Below are positions 10,819 through 22,846 of a stretch of DNA of 64,000 nucleotides, one piece after another. A program made the translations under genes and the position numbers. This DNA comes from Rotaria sp. Silwood1. Taxonomy: Eukaryota; Rotifera; Eurotatoria; Philodinida; Philodinidae. The stretch covers positions 1-64,000 of the forward strand of contig CAJNOP010000662.1 of assembly GCA_905250075.1 (NCBI GenBank). Reading direction: 5' to 3'. The notes under the pieces were generated by a model, which did not search any database, was not told the DNA's origin, and saw only the letters and a program-made list of their open reading frames with translations. Each line of letters opens with the position of its first letter. Positions within the stretch are counted from its first letter, which is position 1.

Positions 10819-11555
10819 TCCTTCAAAAAGTGAATTAGGCAGATGAGCCATCTTAGAATGTGTGGTCATAAAAATTATTCTGGCAAATCTTGTCTATTAA
10901 CACCTGAATTCTATTGGCTACTGCTCAATCAATAGGATTTGCGGGTGAATACAGCTCAGATTTGAACTCTTCACCTTGATTTACCTTAAGAAACTCGTTT
11001 TTTCTATAACTTGATTTCTATTGGTTACTCCTCAATCAATGGGATTTCGAGGCGAATACAGCACAGATTCGAGTTATCCGCTCCAGAAAGCCTCGAACTA
11101 TCATCTTTGTGATCGAAAGATAGAGCTATAATTGTGGACCACATAGAGGGTGGACAAAAACAGAACCGAGTTCTGTTTAATTATCTGTCTAATAGGTGAG
11201 TTAGGTTTCTTGTTTCCTTATGTTTTATATACCATTTTGTAGCTTGTGAAATTCTCTATCGAATGGTGTATAATAGTTGGAGTTTTATTTGACTATGATA
11301 GGAAAAGTTGTTTACAAAAGCGGGGAGGAGTCGATTTTCGCATAGGAAAGCCATACGGAAACATGACTATTTTCGTAGTAACTCAGCAATGGCTCGGCCA
11401 ATTATTCTCATCTTCGAACTTGACCGCGACATTGTTGAGACTAAGCTGTGTAGAAAATTTCATCGCGATCGAACTCTCCTTTCGAAGGTTATTGTGTAAA
11501 CGGAAAGACACATTGACCGATTCTAGAGTGTACTCACTTTTTTGAGTACACAAAG
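10819..11555. repeat. 740-bp repeat, copy 1 of a direct pair
   Basis: Copy 1 matches copy 2 (11727-12468) along its whole length at roughly 80% by eye. Shared blocks include GAATACAGCTCAGATTTGAA, TATAATAGTTGGAGTTTTAT, GTGTAGAAAATTTCATCG and the end TTTTTGAGTACACA. Each copy also holds an internal tandem duplication of about 110 bp containing TTCTATTGGTTACT...CAATAGGATTT. There is no coding capacity. Probably a nonautonomous element or satellite-like unit. Confidence 0.75.
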
Positions 11556-11726
11556 AAGACAAAAATAAAATAAAAGAACGACTTATGCTCAGCAAAAGAA
11601 TATTGATGACACTTTTCATTTTATAGAAATTCAAATCAACCTAAAATATCAAAATCCGAAAGTAACGTAGCATACTGATTCTTCTTCATTTCTCTTTAAA
11701 TAAAGTGAAATGGATTACAGAGTAAA

Positions 11727-12468
11727 TAAAAAAAGTGAATGAGACAGATGAGTCATCCTACACTGTGTGGACATCAAAATTATCCTTGCAAACCTTTTCT
11801 ATAAAATGCTTGATTTTTATTGACTACTGTTCAACCAGTAAGATTTACGGACGAATACAGCTCAGATTTGAACTCTTCACGTTCAATTACCCTAAGAAAG
11901 TCGTTTTTCCTATAACTTGATTTCTATTGGTTACTGTTCGACCAATAGGATTTCGAGGGAAATGGAGCTCAGATTCGAATTCTCCGCCCCAGAAAACCTA
12001 GAAGTATCATCCCCGTGATCGAAAAACAGAGCTCTAATTGTGGACCAGTTAGAGCGTAGACAAAAACAGAATTAATGCCTTTTTAATTATCTTTGCAATA
12101 GACGAGTTAGCCTTCTTGTTTCTTTATGTTCGATATACCATTTTGTAGCTCGTGAAATTCTCTATCGGATGGTATATAATAGTTGGAGTTTTATTTGATT
12201 ATAATAGTAAAATTTTTTTTACAAAACTGGGAATAGATCGATTATCCTATAGGAAGCCATAGGGAAAAATGACTATCTTTGTATAACTCAGGAACGGTTC
12301 GGCCAATCATCCTCGTCTTCGAATTCGACCGAGATATTGTTAAGACTGAACTGTGTAGAAAATTTCATCGTAATCGGACTCTCCTTTCAAAAGTTATCAT
12401 GTAAACGGACGGGCGGACACACTGACCAATTCTAGAGTGTATGAACTTTTTGAGTACACATAAAAAGA
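11727..12468. repeat. 740-bp repeat, copy 2 of a direct pair
   Basis: Direct repeat of 10819-11555, separated from it by about 170 bp of unrelated AT-rich sequence. It begins with AAAAAGTGAATGAGACAGATGAG and ends with TTTTTGAGTACACA, as copy 1 does. The spacing is too short for an internal coding region, so these are not read as LTRs. Confidence 0.75.
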
Positions 12469-15002
12469 GGGATAGAGAACAGAAAAAAAAAACTTAAAAT
12501 TCATCAGTATTCTTTTGGCAATATAATTGAGATTACTGAAGAAAAAAAAGCAAAGAAGATTGTTCACTATGACTACTTTCCATTTCGGAATAGAATCACT
12601 TCAAAACATTCAGGTTGTGTATGATTCGCGTGAACAATTCGCCAGCGGATTATATCATAATTGGTTCTGCAATATTTTTATTCTCTACCAAAAGGCAAAG
12701 AAACATGTACTAATTTAAAAGTAAATATATGAGAAATAATGAGTTACAATAATGAATATAATAGAAGATATTAAAAAAACAATATTAAATACATTTAGGC
12801 GAATATATTAATTAAATTCAAAATAAATGCATAACTATAAATCACATTCTTCGGTCATTTTTGGTTGAATGAACTACAATAATATCAAACAAAATCGAAT
12901 ATAACCTTAGGCTATTCTAAATAGATTAACAGTATGTTCATGAGTTTCAATCGATAAAGAAGGTACTTGTTAGACAGTTCTTAAACTGGTTAGTGAATAA
13001 ATAAATCATTCAACTACAATAACATCTAATGATCTAAAGCCAACCAGATATATGGAATTCATCAATAACATCAATTAAAGAAAAAACAGGAGGAGCAATA
13101 GAGTTTTATATATAGAATAGAAGGTATAAACACCCACAGAATATGCAAAGAATATTAATGAACAGTTATAGAAAATACTAAATATTTTGTTTAGTTGTAA
13201 TTCACATATTTTAAAATGAGTACAACACTTGAACATACCAATCTAATTTAAATCACATATGTCAACTAAAAGAAAGCCAATGGAAAAAAAGCCAAAAGAA
13301 GAAGAATCATCTTGCTGATGTGACAAGTCGAAATTTCTAATCAGATTATTGAAGAATTTGAACTATGTATTTCAATAAAACCTTTGTTCATTATCATTGA
13401 GTAATGAGATTTATTGCGTGTTTATCTAAATTTTCATTCAGGTTGAAGTGAAAGAAACATTACTAGCAATACATCTTAATCCTTCTTTGGAAGCTGCTAG
13501 TGAATTGAAGGTTGTGACATTCAACATTAGTACTGATAAATGTACGACAAGTATTGATACTTTAAGCCACAAAAATAATGCATAAAACACAGAACATTTT
13601 TTTTCGACAATGAGAATTCGGATCAGATAACACTAATAAAAAGCTTTTTTATTGATCAAAAAATGGTCAAATTTTCATTTATATTTTCCTATTATAATAT
13701 TGACAAAAGGTGAAAAGAGAACTGCACTACACAAATAAATGATTTTTAATTAAACTGATTTCTGTCAATATGGCCTAAACATTATTGACGTACAGGATAA
13801 GACTTTTGAACTATTTTGTAAATGCTATGATCGTAGTGAATCTTTACATAAATCCGTCAATACATTTGAATGATAAGATTAGCATATCAATTAGATTTTT
13901 TAAAATATTGATTATTGTTAATAATAGAGTAAGGAAAGAGAAATAATTCATATTTTCTCTTCGCAAAAACTGTGTCATTAAGTTGCCAGAGATTCATTTA
14001 TCATAATCTTGTATTTGAGGATGTACACAAAAATTCTGCATTATTTGAATCGCGAAATATGTTAAAGAATTGAAAATACACAGAAAACAAAGCCAGTTAC
14101 GGACTATTTATTCTACTTCAAATAATCTTTCTTATCTTTTATCGAAGATAAAAATAAATATTACAAGAGAAGAAATCCGACTTTTAATAACTGAATATTT
14201 ATAAAATGAACTTTTCCTATTTAGGATTTAGGTATTTATATACATTGAATGTAAGTTAAATGAATGTTTATATCAGATTTCAAAGAGAAATTCAATTCTT
14301 GTTCAATATTCAAAATGATAAATGCATTTAAATTAGATCAATCAATAAACATAATGATGATTATCAAATATATCCCATAAGAAAATGAAGATTATTTATT
14401 TTAATTACAATTCACAAATTCAGAATCATATACAGCTATTCCTAGATGGTTATTACAGGGATTGCAAATGACTGATCTCATTTATGTCTAACATATTTTT
14501 AGAAAAAGAAAACAAGAATAAGTGTGTAAATACGAAGAACAGATCACAGAAAAGCATGTGCAAATTTGTATCTTGGTATTCGTTCTAAGAGTTATATGAG
14601 ATAGAAAAAGACCCGAATCGTGTAATTGATCGGAGTAGTTAAGAGCGGTTTGTACAATTGCAATATTACTCATTTTGAATGACGTGTTGAATCAAATGGC
14701 ATTTCAAAATTCGATTGTACATCAGTTCTTAATAATATTCTGAATATAAATTTATATTCTCCCTATGGATTCGGCAAAATACCTCCATTTTCATCAATCT
14801 ATAATATCATACGATTTAACTTTATCGTAATAAAATAATGATAATATTGATTCTTTTTTGCTTCTGGGATTTTAATCAGCTTCATTAACCTTGACAAAAA
14901 AAAAATCCTGAGTCAAATAATAAACGAGAAAATCAACATCTGGTATCTTATTGCCATAAATAAAAGCTACATGAAATCGAAAGCATAAAATATTTTCCAA
15001 CG
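12469..15002. other. AT-rich intergenic stretch
   Basis: Very AT-rich with no convincing gene, apart from the exon-like piece at 13442-13585. An ATAAATAAAAG stretch near 14957-14967 lies about 40 nt before the LRR gene start and could serve as its TATA element. Confidence 0.45.
13442..13585 (+). pseudogene. Isolated terminal-exon-like fragment
   Basis: After a good acceptor (TTTTCATTCAG) an open frame of 47 codons ends in TAA. It encodes a protein-like sequence (VEVKETLLAIHLNPSLEAAS, VVTFNISTDKCTTSI). It is much more protein-like than its surroundings, but no upstream exon is visible. It is probably the last exon of a decayed or unrecognised gene. Confidence 0.3.
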
Positions 15003-16516
15003 ATGAAAATATTGACTTTATTATTTATTGTTTATCCATTATCCATCAATATTCAAAGTAAAGTCATTTTTCTGATTAGAAAAAAACCAACTCTGATTTT
15101 CATCTATGTTGTAATTTAGTTTGTAATGGAGAAATTGATTGTAGCATCTATAACAATGATCTTCATGCTATTGATGTAAATCAATTTTATATTCCAGCTT
15201 CTTGGGGGCCTAATAATTATACTTATGTCAATTACGATAATTATTTCAGAGTCACAGAATTTTGTGTATTTAATGATCTTAATCCATCTTTAAGTGTTTA
15301 TTGTGTGCAAAATTTAGAACAACTCAGATTAGTCAATACAAATTTAACTATTTTACCTGAAATAAAAAATTTTCAAAGATTACAATCATTAATAATTGAT
15401 ACAGATAATGGTGTTATTGATCAACATTTACCATCTGAAATTGGACAATTAGGATCTTTATTGGCTTTAAAATTATCTAACATTACGTATCTTGAAGATT
15501 TACCTAATGAAATTGAATATTGGACTAAATTACAATCCTTAATATTAATTGGAATTCCAAATTTTAATAAAATACCAGATGAAGGTTTTGGAAAATTATC
15601 TCAACTTACTGAATTAAGATTTATTGATTTACCAAATTTATCAAATATTCCATCAACAATTAATAATCTTCAATCATTACAACAATTAGAAATAAACAAA
15701 ACAAATATAAATAGTTTAGATTTAGAAAACTTATATTCATTAAAATCAATATTAATTTCATTAAATCCAAATTTAATCTCTTTAAATATGAAAAATCTAT
15801 CTCTTGTTGCAACAATATCAGTAACATATAATCAACAATTAAAAACTATTACATTAGAAAACTTGCCCAAATTGTACACTTCTGAATTTTATTCATTATC
15901 AAGTCTTGAAGAAATTTCATTTGAAAATGTACTTTCTTTATCAACTATTTCAATTGTATCAAATCCTAAGCTGAAAAGTATTTCATTTATTAATATACCA
16001 ACAATAAAAAGCCTTATATTGTCTGAATGTGAACTAACAACGTTTCCTGAAAGTATTTTAACATTAAAATCTTTACAAACATTAAACATGAAATCAAATA
16101 AATTGTCAGCATTACCATTAACATTTTCAACTGATTTACCAAATTTAAAAATTTTGAATTTGGAGAATAATCAATTTCAAGGATATATTTTTCAACCACC
16201 ACTTATTTATGTTCGTGAACTTTATTTAAATGATAATTCATTCACGTTTATTGATGGTATTGGAAAATATAAATCTTTATCAATATTACAATTAAATAAA
16301 AATCAAATTTCATCAATTCCGCTTGAAATTACGGGAATATCACCAACATTAACTAGACTATTCATTGAAAACAATTTATTAACTGATATTCAATATTCTA
16401 TGGTTAACATGAGATCATTAAATGTGTTTTATGCTAGAAACAATTCTATTCCACTTGAAAAACGCACTGCTCTCGAACAATTATTCGCAAGAGCACGAAA
16501 GGCATTTCACGTATAA
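15003..16516 (+). CDS. Secreted leucine-rich-repeat protein (2 exons)
   Basis: Exon 1, 15003-15057, encodes a signal peptide (MKILTLLFIVYPLSINIQ). A 62-nt intron (GTAAAG...AATTTAG, phase 1) leads to exon 2, 15120-16516; the product is 483 aa. After a cysteine-containing N-terminal cap (ICNGEIDCSIYNND, VTEFCVFNDL, YCVQNLEQ) come about 14-16 leucine-rich repeats of 20-24 residues (LEQLRLVNTNLTILPEIKNF, LKSLQTLNMKSNKLSALP, YKSLSILQLNKNQISSIP). The protein ends with a charged helix and has no C-terminal membrane segment or anchor signal, so it is probably extracellular. LRRs usually mediate protein binding; no ligand can be inferred. The gene is intact, and AT-rich codon use matches its surroundings. 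Confidence 0.85.
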
Positions 16517-17680
16517 AAATAATCATCTTTTATAGTAAGTAAATCGAGACATGTTGATTTACTAAATAAAAAAGAAATTCAACTTATAAGGAGACAACAA
16601 TATTTTTCTTCGACGTGAAGATTTCTGATAGGAAAACTGATAACTGAATTCTTATAACTTTGAACTGTAGCACACAAATGAACTATTTAAATAGTCAAGA
16701 AAAAAAAATTGAAAATTTTCGAAATATGAACAAGTCAGATAACGATAAATATAATAAATTAACCAAAACAATTAATAATCGTATTTATCTCTTCGAAAAA
16801 TGCATATTATAAAAGTAATTCTGAATAATAGATTTTTTCCTAATATTTTCAAATGAGACAATTGAATAGACAAACAAATTTGATACTACATGCATAGAGA
16901 ATATTAGCTAAACGACTCACGAGATCGATATTAGTCAGAATTCTTCTAATTAAGACATTGAAGTCTTCATACACACTAACTACTCATATACCATCGACAA
17001 AGATATGGTTATATAACAATTATTTAATAATCATACTATTGGCTAGATAGCTCAAAGCAACAAGATTTGTGTCACTTGTCTAAAGTTATTTCATGATAAT
17101 TTGATTCAAGTCTCAAGTATGAAATATCGCAGATATACATGTAGCAACGAAGTCACTTGATAAATAGCTGCTTGTAAGAAAAACTAAACATTTGTCTGAA
17201 CGCCGAAGAACACTAACAGTATTCCTAGATTCAAAATCTACATAAATAAAGGTGGCCACATAATAATCTCAATCAGTATTGAAGAAATCTTTGTGGAAGT
17301 AATGAATGTCTGGTCTGATTATGAAATTTTGATAAAAAAAATTATTAAACACAAGAAACATTTTTTTTAACAAAGCCATTATGTGTTTACATTAAATACT
17401 GCTTACAAAAATCTAAATTTATGAACAACTTTAAAATTCTCTATATCTTCGATTTATGGTTTTTTCTATAAATATTGAAATATCACTTAGATTTAGTGTA
17501 AGTGAACGATAGTCCAAAATTCTTCACAAACATGTTTAATATCAGTAAACCGTTCATGCTCGAAAAAAACAAGGTCTCATTCGTCAACTACAGGATTATG
17601 GCATAGTAAAAGAATAATATTTTGAATATTAATATTAAAAAATTCTTTCTTCTTGATCGATAAATGTAGAAGATCATGCC
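16517..17680. other. AT-rich intergenic stretch
   Basis: No gene, repeat or RNA recognised here up to the next telomere-like array. Confidence 0.5.
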
Positions 17681-17856
17681 TGTGGGTGTAGGTGTGGGGT
17701 GGGTGTGTGGATATGGGTGTAGTGGGTGTGGGTGTGGGTGGGTGTGGGGTGTGGGTGGGTGTGGGTATGGGTGTGTGGGTGTGGGTGTGGGTGTGGGTGG
17801 GTGTCGGTGGGTGTGGATGTGTTTGAGTAACTAGAAGTACACCCACACCCACACCC
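17681..17856. repeat. TGTGGG/CCCACA telomere-like inverted array, locus 3
   Basis: Long G-rich array 17681-17824, spacer GAGTAACTAGAAG, then a short C-rich array 17838-17856. The order is G-rich then C-rich as at the other loci, with the longer arm on the opposite side compared with locus 1. Confidence 0.88.
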
Positions 17857-18143
17857 GAATTTTAATCAACAGAGAATTTTTCATTAAAACCTATCAATGA
17901 TTTCTTTTATATTCGAAAAAAATTCAAAATATATTTTTTAAATCAGATTGGATTAAAAAACCAAAGTAAAATTCCACTAATTAAGATAAATACGTAAAGT
18001 GATATTACATTTTCAGAACTTTTTAGAAATAATTTGTATTTACATAGAGTTTTGTATGAGAATCCGAACTTAAGATTTAGAATGAAATGACACCAGGTAA
18101 TCGGTATGTAAATTGAGGGTCTATAAATCCATATCGTTTTATT

Positions 18144-20313
18144 TCACATAGAACCTGCATTAGCAAAAGCATAATTCCAATAAATTGGTTCTGGTAAAAC
18201 AGTAGAATCACTTGAAAAACATGGATTGTTCATGATTTGTTAAATTGACTAACCTTTATTATTTTTAATAGTAAAAGATTAAACTTACTATTAATCCATC
18301 ACATTTCCATTGTTTCTTATTATTAAGATAATCAGAATTCGATGTATAAATTCTTAATTCATAATTTGACGTAAAACTATATTTATCATTTCTAATAGGT
18401 GGATTATTTAACGAAGAATTTGAACAAAAATTTTGAATTTAATCCTCTTAAATCAAATGTTATTCACCCGTTGAGTCCGGGAGTATTTGTATATAGTAAA
18501 AAGAACGGGAGACAGTTGACAGACAAATTGGTTCTATAAAAAGTTTTTGACTCTAAATCTCAATTATGTTATACCAAACGAAAATGCTCAGTGAGTTGAG
18601 CATTTTTTTGTAACAGAACATCGTCTATTAAATGAAACCATGAAGAGTTCTGAGCGCAACAACGACTAAAATGGCTGAAATTTTACAAGTTAGCTTACCC
18701 AGAACTCTTCACGGTTTCATTTAAAAGACTAACGAGGAAAGGTCCCCAAGTGATCAATTGCTATTAAGCCGAAAGTATGTGCATCATATAGATCCTAATG
18801 AGCTATGAATACTCTGAAAAGAATTCGGACTGATAGCTTATTACTGCTGAGATAATGCATTTTAAAGATATCTTTTTAGTTCAATCCCGTGGTCCCCTCA
18901 GGAACATCAGAAAAACTGAGTTTCGAGTTTCGACTTGAAAATTTGCACAGACATAGGTCTCAGCGAGCATAGTTCATTGGGAAAGTTTCAGATCTTTTCA
19001 TTGTTCCTATCCTAAGATATTGCCGTAATAATTGCATGCTGTTTACATCGCTCATATACCATCGGATTTTGATGTTCTTATTTTCATATAGAAACAATCG
19101 GAAAGGCTGAAACTTTCACAATACACTATTCTTGCCGGGATCTATGTCTGTGCAATTCGAAACTCAGTTTTTCTGATGTTCCTAAGGGGGACCACGGAAT
19201 TGAACTAAAAAAGATATCTTTAAAATGCATTATCTCAGCAGTAATAAGCTATCAGCTCGAATTCTTTTCAGAGTATTCATAGCTCATTAGGATCTATATG
19301 ATGCATATACTTTCGGCTTAAAAGCGACTGATCATTTGGGGACCTTCCCTCGTAAGTTCTATCACAAAAGGTGCTTCATTCATCGAGCTCTTTCGTTTAA
19401 TATAATATAGATGGGATTTCGAATCAAAAAATTTTTATAGGGGTAATTTGTCTACCAACCATCTCCTCGTCCTTCGTACTATATAAAAATAATTCCATAA
19501 TCAAAGGATTAAGGGACAACCAATAATCATCAGTAAGTATAGACAATTTAACGCATAAATCTTCATGATATTCATATTATTAAATAATCAACAGATCGCG
19601 TTTTTTAAAGTTATTCAGGCTCCGAAATCTCAGGACGCGGTCGCCCGGACTCAATGGATTAATAGATGAGCAAATATTTGTTTATTATCAATAGAATATA
19701 TATAAATATTTCCATTTGTTAAATCTAGATTTCGCAAAAAACTCAATAAATGATAATTATAAAAACTAAAATACAAATTTATTTCAAGAATATAAAAAAA
19801 TAGTGTCTATCAATCAATTTGATTTATTTAACTATTTAATTGAAATAAATCATCAAATTTATATATAAATAAGACTTTGACTTAATGAATGAACTAAAAT
19901 TGATAGAATACTTGTGATATGAATATAATGTAAATCAAATAATTGATAGTGATCGATTGCATTTTGTAAAATCATTGATAGAATTATTAAATTTGGTTTA
20001 CGAGCAATGATTATTTCAAGCATGAATTCATTTCTATTTTTATCAAAAAAAATTATTAATGATATTGAAGTTGAGACATTTTTATTTGATTGAGATTTTG
20101 AATTATGATGTGAAGCTAATGGTTCCACTATTGACTTTGAATTATTCAAATAAGAAAAGACAAGGACATCAAACAAATGTGAATTGAAATTATTTCGATT
20201 TAATTTAAAATTTTATGAAATATTTATTAGTGCATTTTCAATTGGTGTTATTTATTTGAAAGTGATTCAATTGATCGTATTTCTAGTGATACAAATAGTT
20301 CATATGTATTCAT
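18144..20313 (-). pseudogene. Decayed gene split by two element insertions
   Basis: Protein-like minus-strand pieces lie in order: MNTYELFVSLEIRSIESLSN at about 20313-20250, a 105-residue frame at 20176-19859 (FDVLVFSYLNNSKSIVEP, NEFMLEIIIARKPNLIIL), NLDLTNGNIYIYSIDNKQIF near 19730-19670, then the foldback element. Beyond it come NYELRIYTSNSDYLNNKK with a GTAAGT donor near 18290, and NNPCFSSDSTVLPEPIYWNY ending near 18144. Stops and frame changes separate the parts, so this is a dead gene. A hAT-like element lies just upstream of the first piece. I do not recognise the protein. Confidence 0.4.
18462..19662. mobile_element. Palindromic nonautonomous element with TTGAGTCCGGG ends
   Basis: The outer ends are inverted: CCCGTTGAGTCCGGG at 18467-18481 and CCCGGACTCAATGG at 19644-19657, the latter followed by TTAA. 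Inside, GACAGACAAATTGGTTCTATAAA on the left pairs with its inverted copy near 19430-19460. A core palindrome spans 18732-19358 and is centred near 19045, with arms that look about 95% identical (GAATACTCTGAAAAGAATTC, AAAACTGAGTTTCGA, TGCACAGACATAG). Two smaller stem-loops lie near 18580-18606 (AATGCTCA/TGAGCATT) and 18627-18724. The right flank has an extra 130 bp. TTAA at one end hints at a piggyBac-like origin, but this is tentative. Confidence 0.75.
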
Positions 20314-20328
20314 AATAAAATCTTGTCC

Positions 20329-20843
20329 TAGCCTCGTAGCAGTCTTGTAAAAAAATATAGGAGTTTATAGAAATTTAGAGGCCAAAAATATATAGGACCG
20401 CCCTGAACTATATAGAAAATACATAGGACGTGAAGTTTCCCCTACAAAATTTTCTTGGCGCCTAGAAAAACTGTTGCAATATCGTAGACTGTAATGAGAT
20501 GAATATTGTCCACTTGTTCGATAAGCTAAATAAAAACAAGTATCATCAAGTAGCGAAAAGCAATGACACAGAAATCTCTTTCAACAATAAAAATAATAAT
20601 TTCGGTTCGAGTTATTTTCAACCATTTCACTCATATATACAACAAAAGTGTAAAAGAAATAAATTAAACCTTTCGGCATCCTCATATTTGGTCCAACGGG
20701 GGAGGGGGGGGGGGCGGTAGCTTTCCAAAGATTCCCCTACCCCCTTCAGCCCTCAAAAACTTCTATCCATACAATCTTCGATTTTTCAAAAAATATAGGA
20801 ATATAGGAAAAATGATCAAAATATAGCCCTACTACGAGGTCAG
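20329..20843. mobile_element. hAT-like MITE with 9-bp target-site duplication
   Basis: ATCTTGTCC is duplicated exactly on both sides (20320-20328 and 20844-20852). The ends are inverted: TAGCCTCGTAGCAG at the left and CTACTACGAGGTCAG at the right. TAG/CAG-type ends with an 8-9-bp duplication fit the hAT superfamily. The interior has a poly-G tract near 20700-20714 and no transposase. Confidence 0.78.
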
Positions 20844-20965
20844 ATCTTGTCCAATGTTATAATCAATGAAGTTATGTTAAGATTTGTGTCAACAGACACA
20901 AGATCATACATATACATAAATACATCTTATATACTTTCCTTTTCTTTTCTCCTTATCTTCATCTA

Positions 20966-21949
20966 ACCTGCGTGTAATAAGTCTTTGCACAAAATATATC
21001 TTCAATTTTCTTTCACTTCAAGGTTGAAGGAAACAATCAAAAGTAGTCAGCTAGAATGAGAATTTAATGCTCTTTCTAAGTACATATTCAGAATTTTTTT
21101 CCGACTTAAAGTTGATTCGATAAGAGCGAATTTTTGAAGGGAACCAAAAACGACGTTTGTACAAAACACCAGTTTCAAAGGTCTCAATGAGAATGTTTAA
21201 ACATTTTTCGAACCTTTAACTGTAATTGTAGGGGATCGAAACTAGTTAGGTAGAACCAGAATTCGATACTCTTTTAAAATGCGTCGTGCGAACTTGACCC
21301 TGACTTACGGCTAGTTAACTATAAATAAATACCGGAGTAAATAAAAAATGTCGCTTGTGCTACGCAAAATAAACTTTTTTCTATGATGTGCAATTTCTTG
21401 AAAGAGTATTTTGGTATAGTTTTTCCTTCCTAGTTTTGTAGAGAATTTCATGCTCCACAAAACTATGGATTCCGATGAGTTGTATCTCAAAAAAGTCAAA
21501 ATCTGAAAACAGTATTCCAAATGCTGTTCGGTAGCTGAGATCACATTTTTCAAAATAATTGGTTTTTGAGAATTTCGATATTTATAATACTATAGATTCT
21601 AATGATTTTCAGCGATGTATAGAAAACGAAGGAAAGTGTTCATTGTGTACAGCAAGCTCTGTTCTACAAACCAGCGTATAAGACGGCTTTTTTATAACTA
21701 GAATTGAGGCACTTTTAATCAATGCACAAAAATGCACTGCATAAAAGATTCTGTACAAACGTCGTTTTTGGTTCTCTTCAAAAATTTGCTCTTATCGAAT
21801 CAACTTTAAGTCGGAAAAAAATTCTGAATATGTACTTAGAAAGAGCATTAAATTCTCATTCTAGCTGACTACTTTTGATTGTTTCCTTCAACCTTGAAGT
21901 GAAAGAAAATTGAAGATATATTTTGTGCAAAGACTTATTACATGCAGGT
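20966..21949. mobile_element. Young TIR element with 201-bp near-identical inverted ends
   Basis: Left arm 20966-21166 and right arm 21749-21949 are inverted copies differing at about four or five positions (roughly 98%). They begin ACCTGC(G/A)TGTAATAAGTC and are flanked by TA on both sides (20964-20965 and 21950-21951). The TA duplication suggests Tc1/mariner-type mobilisation. The 580-bp interior has no convincing transposase. High arm identity indicates recent activity or gene conversion. Confidence 0.85.
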
Positions 21950-22377
21950 TATATATGGTGATTTATTGTCCATTCACGTTGAATCTTCATGATTCAGTTT
22001 ATGTTTTCTTTTTTGTGGTACCGTTTTTTCCACATCATCATCATTGTTTAAGCGTGTATCGTGCATTTGCAAATAAAAACAAGTTCAAAATACCCTTGAA
22101 CTAAACATTCACCTCAACAAGTTAATAATTAAAATAATTTCATTTAATTGACTTATGATTTTTGTTTGCTCTTTATTCTTGATAATAATTATTTCATTCT
22201 TTTGCAATTCTCTACCATAAAAATCATTATTATTATCATCAGCATATAATTAATTATATAAATATAGATATACCATCATTCATTCATGCAATGAATATTA
22301 ATTTTACTCCGATTCAACCATTCGATATAATCCGAAAGATGGCATTAGTCTACAAACTAGAAGTTACATGCGATGGT

Positions 22378-22520
22378 AATATCCAATTTCCAGGAAATTC
22401 AAATAAAATACTCATAAAATAAATTTCCTGAAAATTCAATTCACTGCGTGAAGGTGGATGAAGTTTGAGTTTTTAGGACTATAATGTATTGGAAATTCAT
22501 TTTGATATGGAAATCGATAA
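22378..22520. repeat. Left arm of a 2.9-kb inverted repeat
   Basis: The blocks TCCAGGAAATTCAAATAAAA (about 22390) and AATGTATTGGAAATTCATTT (about 22485) recur in inverted orientation at about 25265-25210 and 24920-24890. In both arms a GGTTG array lies beside them, so the whole 22378-25275 segment is bounded by inverted copies. Confidence 0.6.
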
Positions 22521-22555
22521 GAAGATATAGTATACTTGTGTGTGTTAGTTTGATC

Positions 22556-22779
22556 TGGGTTGGGTTGGGTTGGATTGGGTTGGGTTGGGTTGGGTTGGGT
22601 TGGGTTGGGTTGGGTTGGGTTGGGTTAGATTAGGTTGAGTTGAGTTGGGTTGGGTTGGGTTGGGTTGGTTAGGGTTGGGTTAGATTAGGTTGAGGTGAGT
22701 TGAGTTGAGTTGGGTTGGGTTGGGTAGGGTTGGGTTAGATTAGGTTGAGGTGAGTTGAGTTGGGTTGGGTTGGGTTGGA
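22556..22779. repeat. GGTTG pentamer array
   Basis: About 45 units of TTGGG with TTAGA, TTGAG and GAGGT variants, arranged in higher-order blocks (GGGTTAGATTAGGTTGAG occurs three times). It is distinct from the TGTGGG hexamer. A short inverted counterpart (CTCAACCCAACCCAACCCAG) lies at 24937-24956. Confidence 0.9.
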
Positions 22780-22846
22780 GTCGAGATGACTTAAATTCAC
22801 TTTATATAAGAAGTGATATGAAGGCATAGTATATAAGTGCTTAATG

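Noticed and set aside
10819-12468. The 740-bp direct repeats as LTRs of a retroelement
   Set aside because: Only about 170 bp lies between them, there is no internal coding region, and the ends are not TG/CA.
12527-12718. 63-residue frame after the 740-bp repeat
   Set aside because: Short, lysine/phenylalanine-biased, no homology pattern.
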